Shown one piece after another: positions 44,504-54,767 of a stretch of DNA of 64,000 bases. The DNA lies in assembly GCA_036852015.1 (NCBI GenBank), contig JAANDG010000011.1, positions 611,501 to 675,500 of the forward strand, in the 5' to 3' direction. Position 1 is the first letter of the stretch. Every line of letters starts with the position of its first letter. The translations under genes were made by a program, and so were the position numbers. A model generated the notes under the pieces. The model was given only the letters and a program-made list of their open reading frames with translations. It did not search any database and had not been told where the DNA came from. The stretch is from Pelodera strongyloides. Lineage: Eukaryota; Nematoda; Chromadorea; Rhabditida; Rhabditidae.

Positions 44504-47500
44504 ATGGGAGCCGGTGGGTCTTTATCATCACGCACAGAAGTTCACCCGCCGCCCGATGTACAAACTTCTATAGGAAAAGTCCGAGGACGACGTATAAAAG
44601 TAAAGGTACCATTTTTACAAATTGACTCTAGTTATAATGTTTTTCTACCTTTTAATGCTTATAACTAAATTATGTAGTGGTGTTTTATGGTTTGCTAATT
44701 TTTATTTTCTTATTTTTTCGAGCATAGCCCAGGGTTGTGAAGGTTTCCTTCGTAGAAATGCGGAATTTTCCCCTCATAGCTCATTGCGGCATTTTTTCAC
44801 GAAGTCCGATGTTTCACTTCCGTAATATATATCGATGGTAATTAAAGGAAATTGTTTTAGTGCACCATTTAAGACATACTAGTATTTTCTCGACATTATG
44901 GAGCAAAGTGGTACAATGAAACCCAAGTTCCAGATTTAAACACTTGTCACAAACCATGTGCCGTATCGCTTTAAAGTATTTTCTAGAATGGACAAGAATA
45001 TGATGTCTTCCTAGGCATTCCCTACGCAAAACCACCCACTGGAAAGCGAAGATTTCAGGTGAGTAATAGCTAGATAAGTTTTGAATATTTTATCATCAAT
45101 TAATTGCTACGATCCATATGCTTTTGTGAAACCCACCCGATCATTGTCATATCCGAAAACGCAGCCCTCTGGCCCCTTGTGAAAATCAATGAAATCTCAA
45201 AAAGAAAAATCAATAAACATACGTACACCATGCACTAATCCCTAATTAGCGCACATAATTGTTTAATTATCTCAATTAATTAATTACTTAGTAAAACTCT
45301 AAATTATAGAAACCGGAGCCTGCAGATCGTCAGCCCGAGATTCTTTCATGTAGAAAAGCAAAACCGCGTTCCATTCAGAAAGAGATACCATTTGAGAAAT
45401 TGTACACATCGGCGAGTTATATTCTTATTATTTTTGTGATATTTATTTATATAAAAAATTCCAACATACGTGATTCTTTTGGTGGTTCCAGAAAAAAATC
45501 GTCTGAAACCCACTTTTGTCTGTCTAAAAAAAATTAAATTGTAATAAAAACCAAGCAAAGAAAATACAAAAAATGTTTCAAGACATTTAGATAATGTTAT
45601 GAAGAACAAGTTACATTATTGGTGAAGACTCTTATTTAGGTAGCTCAATCGGAGGACTGTTTGTATTTAAATATATATGCACCAGTGGACAAAACGGCGA
45701 AGGTATCATGTTTTTTTATCAATGAAGCCGCATACTTACTCATTTTAAAAGAATTATTATTGTCCGCGGACCTGTGTGCGCTATTCAGATTACACAGTGC
45801 AAGGAGACGCGAACTTCTCAATACTGTATTCTTAACGTACACCATACAAACATACAAAACAAGCAAAGACTCCAACTTTATGTTATAAGACGTTAATTTA
45901 GAAATATGCAGTTCTTTTCTACATTCAAGGAGGTGGCTATTTGATGGACTCTCCTTCGCGTATTGAGAGTGACAGTATATGCAGGTAGAATATTTTGTGA
46001 AGTTATGTGCCTTCCAACGCAACGAGGTCTTCCAAATTACGAATCTGATACCGTTTTCCAAATGCTCCCGAGTCCTGAGCATTCCCATTCCCTGCACAGA
46101 ACGCACTACAGTCTACATCTACATGGGAACTGGGAATCCAGTTGTCCAGCATTCCTTTCGAATCCACGTGCCGTAGCGCTTTATAATTTATGACGTCCCA
46201 CTCGACGTCCCAGTTTTAACCCCTTCAGGCAGTTCCTGGCTCGTGGTGTTGTGGTCGTAACACCGCAGTTTCGACTCGGCTACCTTGGGTTCTTTTCGAC
46301 CGCGGACGAAGCTTGCCCGGTTTGTGTAAACTTCATTTTATCGAATAATTTATCTACCCATGAGTTCTTCGACGCATTCCATAGGTTTATAACGGATGTG
46401 GCGCACTCGTCGGTAGACCATAGGCCATATTCACCACTCGTTTCTCCAAGTGGAACTCCCTTTTTTTTCTGCGAATCTCAAATTAGTATGATATTTTCTA
46501 TACATAGGAAATATTTCCCCGAAGGAGTCGTAGTGCTAACACTGTGGTCTGTAGGGCTCCCTTTGGCGGGGTCCTGGACCGTTAAAAACCGTTCCAGCTT
46601 TAATACTTTCTATAACTTCAGGGCAATCTGGGAATGCTGGATCTGGTTTGCGCTCTGCTTTTCACTCGGAACAATATTCACTGTTTTGGGGGCGATCCAC
46701 GGTGCATTTGCGTGGGCGGGCAGGGTTCAGGCGCCGCATGCGCAGATCTGCTTAGTATATCACCGCTTAGCAGGGGTAAGTACGAAACTGAAAAAGTAAA
46801 AGTTTATTATTGATGATGATATGAAAACAAAAAAAAGTCAGCATATCTCAAAAGGCGACCCTAATACCGCATTACTTAACACCGCATTACGAATGTAAGT
46901 TGTCTACATACGTCGCACAATCCACGTGTTATATCCCTTTAAATTCGTACCTAATGTATACATTATTAGGTCTCTTTCACAAGAAACTTCTAATGGGAGG
47001 CAGTTCCTACAGCCCGTGGGCAGTATCTCATCGAGAATATACGGTAAAATTCTGCCGCGAAAAAGCCCAAAAATTAGGCTGGATACAGAAAGTACCATAC
47101 CGAACAAAATTGGAGGAAAATATGGAAATGATGGAGTTTTTAAGAACAATCCCAGCAAAGAAGTGAGGCTTTATATATTCATCAATTTATTGATTTTTAT
47201 CGGCATGTCCCTAGAAATGCAAATCTGTGAGGTACGAACACACTGTTGGGATATGAGGAACAAACATTTTTGAACATTTTATGAAACCTTTAGCTTTCTC
47301 TGGTTATTTAACAATTTTTTAGCAACACCACATATGGATTGGAAAAATCTGATAACAGACAGAAGTAGTATTATATTGTTTTTCTGTTCCGACATAAGAC
47401 ATAAGCTTACATTTAAAACGTTTGTCACTTACGCCATATGTTGTAGTAGAAGTGTGTGATTTACGAATAGTAGCTTTATAAACTTCGTTCAGATTTGGCG

Positions 47501-50124
47501 CAACGATGTTCATGAACAATGAGCTGTTCAATAGGTTTCGTCTTCCCTTAGCGCCGGTAATCGACGGTAACTTTCTTCCGGAACCGTTAGCGATGTTAAG
47601 AGAACTTGCGCCATCGATGCCTACACTATGCGGAGGCGGCGAAGAGGAGGCACTTACGCTGAGCAAGTTTTATATATTTAAATGATTAAAGCGAAATAAC
47701 GGCCGGTTTTTGAAACGCATCGTCGGCAACTGCATTCTTATGTATTTATGCAAAATTGCTCGAATTTAGCTCGATTTTTTATTCTTATTTAGGTTCATTT
47801 GCATAGGCCGCATAAGAATGCTGGTGTACTTGATGTGTTTCAAAAACCGGCCGGTATTTCGCTTTAAACAAATACTATTTTTGGGATGGTCCATTCTGTA
47901 TAGACACTCTTAGGTTAGGTGTGAAGTGGGTTTTGTATAACGCTTTTCTTATTGTAGAACTACTATTTTCTTTCCAACTTCGGTCAGCCAGATGTACAAT
48001 GTTGGCAAATGCACAGAGCCTCTTCTCTTGTACACATGTAAACTAACATTTGTGTAACATGTCGTTTTAAAATTAGGACATTTAGCTTGAAGTTGCAATT
48101 CTAGTCATTTAGTTGCACTTGGACTCATACGACCCTCAAAATCATTACTTATACAACTGGTTGACGCAATTTCCAGCTATAGTAAGGAAGCTGATGATGC
48201 GCAGGTATTTTAAGCTCTTTATGATATATCCATGCATCCTCAAGTCAAAATTTACCGCAAACCTGGGTAATTAAACCAGTTACGTATTCAAAATACGGAA
48301 ATAGGCTCGTGAAGAATATGAATGATTAAGAGTAATCTGTTATTGTTCTAAATAAAATGTCAATTTCAGGAACTATTTCAAATTGTGCTCGAGGAATACA
48401 GAGGAAAAACAGTAGACACCAACTTTTCTCGTATTTATGTAAAGGTATTGTTTGGTATGTTTAGCGTTCATGGTACGTGGGCTGGCTTAAAATTAGACTT
48501 ATTGTTAGGCTTGGGCTTGGGCTTGGGCTCCAAAAAATATTTACGAAGGAAGTTGCAAAAAAAATTCAAACATCTAGATACCGTAATAGCAGTGCCTTTG
48601 TCTTGTAGTGTTCTATATTGTTCTATACGTTTTTTTGCATTTATGTATTTACCGTATTTGTCAAATGCTCTCTCTCTATCGTAACATTTCCTACAGACTA
48701 ATGAAAATCTTCGGGCACCTCAAAACTTCATTTTACCAAATTCCCATACATTTTAGTTATTCTCTGATGTGGTGAATAACTACGCACTGTATCAATTAAT
48801 CGAGCATAGTAAGAACGCGCATCTATCACAAACATTTGCGTTTATTTTCAAATACGCACCAAAGAGACGCTTCGGTGCCCTAGGAACTCTTATGCCATAT
48901 AGAGGTTAGTCCGTTTTTAAATTATAGGTAAATTATTTTACAAAAATGTCATTTCTGTTAATATTTGTGAAAAACACATCTAGTTATTAGGCAAAAAAAC
49001 TTGTCACACCGCTTTAATCTGTGAAAGTCAGGTGAATTTATAAAAAGGACACATTTGTTTAGCGGCTTCACACGGCAGTGATTTAGCCTACCTGATGGAG
49101 CAGGACTACTTCTATACTGGGTTGGGCTTCACCAAGAATGAGCTGCAAATGTGCCAGATCATGGCCAATTATGTGTGCTCGTTTATCGCGAATGGGTGAG
49201 TAGCCTCAAAAGACAGCTTCGGAAGATGACATATTACGTCTGTAAATCTTTATTAGCACACAACACAGAACGTTTGGAAGCAAAAAAACAATGCAGGGCT
49301 TCTCCAAGAAGGGAGCTAGCTACCTACGTGGGTCCAATTAAAAAATACTAGGCTGCTGGCTGACTAACATAGTGAAAGTTATAAGACAAAAATACCGGTG
49401 GTAAATTAACCAAGAGAGATGCCGCTGGTATTGGAGAGTTCGCACACATTTCTGTCGTAGTGTCGCAATTACTAATTATTTCCAATGGGGAATACATCAA
49501 CCCTGGGTTGGGCAATAAAAAAGAATAATGTCTTCAGAAACCCGAACAGTGAGTTGACAGAGGGTCTCTGTCGTTGGCCCTCCATATCTCGAGATGGCCC
49601 TCCGACTTTGATGGCCATGGACCTGACACCCAGACATATCGGGGTTGACGACTTTTTCAGCGCACCAATTCGCAAAGGAACAATTAATATGTACTTCGAG
49701 GTAGGCAGAGAGTTAGCTTGGACGAAGTTTTATTACGCAAAGCGGTTTTTGTAGTCTAATCCGCACATCCGAGTGAGGCGTATCATACGCAAGTTCACAA
49801 AAACTTGTGCAATCCATGTTAACAAGTTATGCAAGTTGTTCCAAGCTATGCAAGAAATGCCCAGAAAAAGAGTAACGACAGGAAAGCGCAGTTGTCCAGG
49901 ACAATTTTTAAAACCACGCACAATACCGCTTTAAATTCTCCTTTCAGAATATCTATCCCGCCGACGAGCCTCTTATGATCAGATCTAGTGATTCGGTTCA
50001 ATCAATACTGGAATACTCATCAGAATCGGATGACGAGTTATATGAAACATTTATTGGAAACGCAAAGCGCAAGGACAGTGACTTACTAACGGTTAGTTTT
50101 AAGTGTATAGCGCGTTACGTCTAG
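44504..50124 (+). CDS. Type-B carboxylesterase-like protein lacking the catalytic serine
   Basis: Alpha/beta-hydrolase fold, carboxylesterase/cholinesterase family. Exons: 44504-44605, 44987-45058, 45310-45411, 45640-45702, 45902-45984, 46229-46319, 46622-46775, 46970-47162, 47493-47666, 48113-48204, 48370-48444, 48757-48904, 49063-49195, 49538-49700, 49948-50124. Family landmarks in order: VQTSIGKVRG, FLGIPYAKPPTG, SEDCLYLNIYAP, FRLGYLGFFSTAD, GNLGMLDL, FGGDP, APVIDG, and SHGSDLAYLM (catalytic His region). Usual HGGG is QGGG, and usual GQSAG is GQGSG, so the nucleophile is lost. The acid Glu (GEEEA) and His remain. The start MGAGGSLSS fits N-myristoylation (Gly2, Ser6) rather than secretion. 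Intron 3 seems to use a GC donor. Junctions 9/10 and 10/11 are each one base out of phase unless microexons exist (candidates near 47998 and 48243). The last exon reads through to TAG at 50124, or ends at donor 50092. Likely a pseudoenzyme, possibly a decaying gene. Confidence 0.82.
46425..46525. repeat. Dispersed repeat family H, copy 3 (inverted)
   Basis: CATATTCACCACTCGTTTCTCC and GAAATATTTCCCCGAAGGAG correspond to the reverse complement of the copies at 31080 and 35410. In an intron of the carboxylesterase-like gene. Confidence 0.6.
47690..47863. mobile_element. MITE family A, full 174-bp form
   Basis: Ends AGCGAAATAACGGCCGG and CCGGCCGGTATTTCGCT, flanked by TTAA at 47686-47689 and 47864-47867. 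It lies 23 bases after the exon 9 donor of the carboxylesterase-like gene. Confidence 0.93.
49733..49935. mobile_element. MITE family B filling most of an intron
   Basis: Left TTACGCAAAGCGGTTTTTG, right AAAACCACGCACAATACCGCTTTAA. The last TTAA is followed by ATTCTCCTTTCAG, the acceptor of the final carboxylesterase exon. Confidence 0.65.
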
Positions 50125-50551
50125 GCAACACACAACACTAAACTCTGACAGGCCGCATTGAATTTGACGATTGCGCGGCGAAACAATCCTTCGCCAGATC
50201 GTCGCCGCCCGTCACTTCTGACATAATAGGTTAGCAGCGCAACCGCATAGTAACTTTGTAGCTACGTGATTCCTATATGATAACCATTTATTTAGTGTGG
50301 AAATCGAATGTTTCGCTTGAAATCGACACATTTTGACAATGAAAAGGAGCTCTTGCCGAACGAAATTCCGGACAGTAGGAAATAAACGTTATTTCTTCGT
50401 TGTGCTCGAATTCGCTGTCTCTTCTGGAGCAGCGTACTCGCTATATTCGCTGCGCCTGCGCGGCTTACAACCCGTTTGCGAGCTTTGCTGCTGATATGCT
50501 GTTCACTCACATTTCCAATGCTCATTGATATTTGTGTTCCCGACGTTAATT

Positions 50552-50557
50552 AATAAA
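50552..50557 (+). terminator. Possible polyadenylation signal of the carboxylesterase-like gene
   Basis: AATAAA about 430 bases after the stop at 50124. The distance is long for a nematode 3' UTR and the region is AT-rich, so this is only a candidate. Confidence 0.25.
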
Positions 50558-51420
50558 TAATTTGACGTATGTTCCATGTGGGTTTTGACCATTTATATTT
50601 CCTTGTTGCGTTGGAAATGTTCCATGAAAGCTGTAAAATCAAATTACATACGAATTGTCCAAGCCACTGTAGTAAATAGTTTTCAAAAAATGGTATTTGA
50701 CCATTTGGTGACCATGTCATGTTTGTTGTCAACAGCTGAAGACTGTTTTTTTTCAGTAAAATTGGTCACGAAAAAGTCGCCAAGTGGTCTTCAAAAGGGT
50801 TGGTCCACGAAAAACATCCTAATTGATTATTCTGTTTCCTATGATATGATGAGGAATTGCACACCTTTTCCCCTTCCTATTCTTTTAAAATCGTGGGTGA
50901 TTTAAAACATGACACAGTATCTTTAAAGTGCACTTTTCAATTTTCCGAAGTTGATTTATTTGGTGTTTCTTCTATATATTTCTCTCTCTTTCTTTTTATT
51001 TCACTCCCTTTTTATTTCTCTCTTCTTTTTATCTCTCACTCTTTTATCTCTCTTTTTATCTCTCTCTCTCTCCCTATAATCGCAAAAATATAACTAATGA
51101 CTTGCACTTTCCCTCAAGCGATCTAGTGTGGGTGATAATTAATTGTTTATAGCCAAATGATACGGTACGTTAGAAATTCAACGAAAAGCACGTAAGACAA
51201 CCTTTAAAGAACCGGAATGACCTTTTTATATTTTACGCCGAAAAGAGTCTAGACATTCGCACAATTTTATTGGGGCTTCATTCTCGATGTGCTAGGCTAG
51301 GTGGCATAACGCATAAGCTGCTTTGGCAGGTATAGGTTTCCGGGCCTATTTGTAATATTGTCCCTGATCTAAATCTAATTGCCTAGTTTAGCACATATGG
51401 TTTTTCTTCGACATGTTTAG

Positions 51421-51466
51421 TTAGGCTTAGGCTTAGGCTTAGGCTTAGGCTTAGGCTTAGGCTTAG
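51421..51466 (+). repeat. Interstitial telomeric array (TTAGGC)7
   Basis: Seven perfect TTAGGC units plus TTAG. TTAGGC is the telomere repeat of most nematodes. Unique-looking sequence on both sides shows that this is internal, not a chromosome end. Confidence 0.97.
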
Positions 51467-52144
51467 ATTGTTATTGTTAAAATTCACACCCTCAAATATT
51501 TTATTTGTAGATTGTTTAAATCTTCAAATGAGAAATTTATAAAAATTTACACTCTCAATAACAAGAGAGAAGCCTAACCTAAATGTTGTCAATATACTAC
51601 ATTGAAGATTCAGAACTGTTCGTTATAGTTTTTCTGACAAGCGATGTTGATCAGTATCATTCATGATCGAAACGTTCTTTAATTTTATGCAAATCTATGC
51701 GTGGTGAAAGTGAGATCATATGTCTCATTCTAATTCGTCGCATGGATATATGATAACCGATTTCACCCCAATAAAACGACATGGAAAGACACAAATTATG
51801 TGTTCCATTTATCATTTATTAGCGCAAGTTGTGCATAGGAATTTCAGGAATTTCTACCCTAGAATTTACATATATTTACGTTTAAAGCGGTATAGCACGT
51901 GGCTGCGAAAATTTGCTGGACAACTTTATTATTTGGGAATTCTGTCCCACAACAATAATAGTTTAAATACACTTATGTTGAGTATCTTTGCTATAGCTAA
52001 TTTTCTGCAGCATGCTCCAGGTAAGTGGTACGAACAAGTGTAATTAGAATACTTGTAGTCAGATGTTGGCTCTTGCTTGCTTTCTCTTGACCGTATCACA
52101 GGAAAATGGAATAATTGCCCAGACCACATAAAAGCCGACTGTTG

Positions 52145-52310
52145 CCGGTCACCAAATGTTTTTTACCGAAAAACTTTTGGTGACCCATCACCAACCAATT
52201 GGTGACGATGCTGATTTCGATAAAACGTCCGAAAAGGTCATCAAGTAGTCACCAAACCTTTTGGCCTACGAAAAAATGGTACCCGTCACCAAATGGGTTC
52301 CTCTATTTCC
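52145..52310. repeat. TCACCAA/TTGGTGA-rich repeat
   Basis: GGTCACCAAATG, CATCACCAACCAATTGGTGAC, AGTCACCAAACC and CGTCACCAAATGG occur within 170 bases, in both orientations. Looser relatives occur near 14075-14130 and 50700-50800. Confidence 0.6.
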
Positions 52311-52840
52311 AACGAGCATTATTTAATAACAATTAAACAACATAACTATATAACAGATCTCACCAATCAATGCATGTATCCAGATCTGCACCAATACCTT
52401 GGAACCTACACGCTGTCTGGATGGCTAGCTCTACTCTAGCAACCCTTCCGCCTACCCCAACTCCACCACGCTTCCCGAATGTCCACCATTTCTCGTACCA
52501 TTGTCTCTCCACCACTAATTGTTCATCTCCAACTCTTTCCACCCTCTCTAACAGTACAAGACTCTAGTCGTCTGATGAGATACTCTCTTCTGATCAGGCA
52601 CTATTCTCTTCAGACTCTGCAACCCTGTACGCAGCGCTCCTTGCCCTGACCTACCATGGTATGTCTGTCCATGGTAGGCAATGGTAGGCATGTTCAAAAC
52701 ACCATCCCATGAGATCTTGTGTGCCAAAGTGGAACATTTTGCTCTCAGAACGACTCACGTACTATGTTGTGTTCTTCTACATTGTTCGAATGCTTAGTTA
52801 TAGCTTATTGACCTGTTACTTCTCAATTTATTTGCGTTTG

Positions 52841-52992
52841 AGCGATATAACAGCCGTTTTTGAAACGTAATTTGGACGTTGTCTTCCCATTGTATGCAAA
52901 TATATTTCGTTCAGTATCGCAGACACTTTGTATATAATACATGGGAATGTTGCTCTCCAATATATGTTTCAAAAACCTGCTACTATACCGCT
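52841..52992. mobile_element. TTAA-type MITE of the A/B group
   Basis: Left AGCGATATAACAGCCGTTTT, right AAACCTGCTACTATACCGCT with TTAA at 52993-52996. The left TTAA has decayed. Confidence 0.8.
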
Positions 52993-54756
52993 TTAACATC
53001 ATATAATTGCAATGTGCCCACCGTGTCATACTGTATTACAAGAAGATCCTTTTCGCGAATGACCAGCCTTACCTTACCGCCTTGACCACCATTTTTTTAA
53101 AGGTTTTTTTCTCTCTTTATTCTTTTTTTAATACACTTCATAGCTTAGAACCAGACCGCCTAATAGATAGACCTATTTATATTTTGTTCCTAATTAGTAA
53201 GGGTTCAATATACGAGTGTTATCCTAATAAAATTGATAGATTCAATATAAATTTTGTTACCAACATACGACATATAACACGGAAGCTTTCGAACGTTTAT
53301 TGTATTCTATGTGTATTCTTTTTTTTACATTTATTTTCATAACTAACTTCTAACAGCATCAACAATGTTCAATTAACGATGTTGATTGTACACCCAGACA
53401 CAACTTATTGTAAGCCTTTAAATACTCTGAATTGTGTGCTTTTATCTTCAAGGGAACAGAAATACCCTAGTTTTCATTGCGTTCTGATTAAAGCGATATA
53501 ACATCTGATTTTTTTTTGAAGCATAAGTTGGACAACCCGCCCATTTATTAACAGTCCCTTTCTACGCTGTTATAATTGTTATTATTTTTTTTGCCTAGCT
53601 GTTGATAAATTCCAAATTTAGTTCCTAATTAGACTATATCATATCGTGATATCACCCATTTATAAACCCGACCTTGATATTTGGCCTCGCGTATCCAGAT
53701 ACAGGAGTTTTTTTTTCAAATTAAACAATTTCTCGTGAGCCTGACCTTTAGTCTAGTCCATCAATCGATAAATTAAAATTACACAAAAGCTCACCTGCTT
53801 TCACTTAGTTTATGTACAAATTCCTTATGATCTCATGCATTTATCAGTTCGTCCTTGGTGTTTGAACTTGCTAGAACCCAAAAGACATAGTGGCGAGACG
53901 GGCATGCATAAGGCATAAGAACATACGCGAAAGTGACAAGCAATTTTCCAAAGCGCGAAAACTCCTTACGCTATGATAAGCGATTTCCTTAATTGTAGTG
54001 AGTGTGCTTTCGAGATGTTATAGTGCCGTTTTGTTAAAGGGGCATGACACGTGATTTGGGAAATGTATATTCTGGCTATTTCCGGCGCAATATGGAACAC
54101 ACAGAGCAACTGAAGTTATTCAAGATTTACGAATGAAACTTTACGCTGCTTTGAAAAAAAGTTCTCTAAACAAGATTACATTATTCTGACTGCAGTAAAT
54201 AGTCCATTCAGTTACGTAGCCGCCTAGAAGTGGTATGCAGGTATGCTGTCGAGAAGACTTTTAACTGCGTGCACTGTTATCTCTGATCCTTGATCATAAG
54301 TAATGGGTAGACCTATTTTCACACTTTACTGACACTCATTATACAGGTGCTACGTTACAACACCGCTTGTTAGTCGTTACCAAAGTTGCCTAACGATTTG
54401 ATTCTTTGATCTCCATCTTCAGTCTTGTTCTGAAAAATAAATGTACTCACCATGTTTGAGATCTCTGTCCTTCTATTTTTCACTCCATATAATATTATAT
54501 CTCTCTACTACCATGCGTATATGTTCATGGTTTACCTTCCTTTCGTTTAGCACAATTCTCAGCCCTTTACTAATTCTTGTTCTAATGGTCTTGCCCGATC
54601 TCCTATTTTTTTTGGAACTTCCTCCTCATTTTATTTAATCATAAAGTTTCTTGTTCGTCTCCGGACCGAATATGAGCACAGCAACTAGCAAATTTACGTA
54701 TTTCCAATTTCGATACAGTACCCTAATTATTCAGTACCGAAATTAGCTTCGCTCCT

Positions 54757-54767
54757 TTTTCAGCAAG
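54757..54767 (+). promoter_or_regulatory. Candidate trans-splice acceptor before the sugar transporter start
   Basis: The sequence CCTTTTTCAG ends at 54763, four bases before the ATG at 54768. A strong acceptor this close to the start codon is typical of spliced-leader addition in nematodes. Confidence 0.5.

Larger units (their letters stand above)
50125..54767. other. Intergenic region between the carboxylesterase-like and transporter genes
   Basis: About 4.6 kb. It holds a CT-rich tract (about 50975-51080), the telomere-type array (51421-51466), a TCACCAA-rich repeat (52145-52310), a MITE (52841-52992) and AT-rich sequence. Short open frames are scattered and show no domain. No gene is supported. 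Confidence 0.7.

Noticed and set aside
52370..52567. Open frames on both strands (65 codons plus, 60 codons minus)
   Set aside because: Pro/Thr/Ser-rich on one strand and Gly/Arg/Val on the other, as expected from base composition. No start context or conserved motif.
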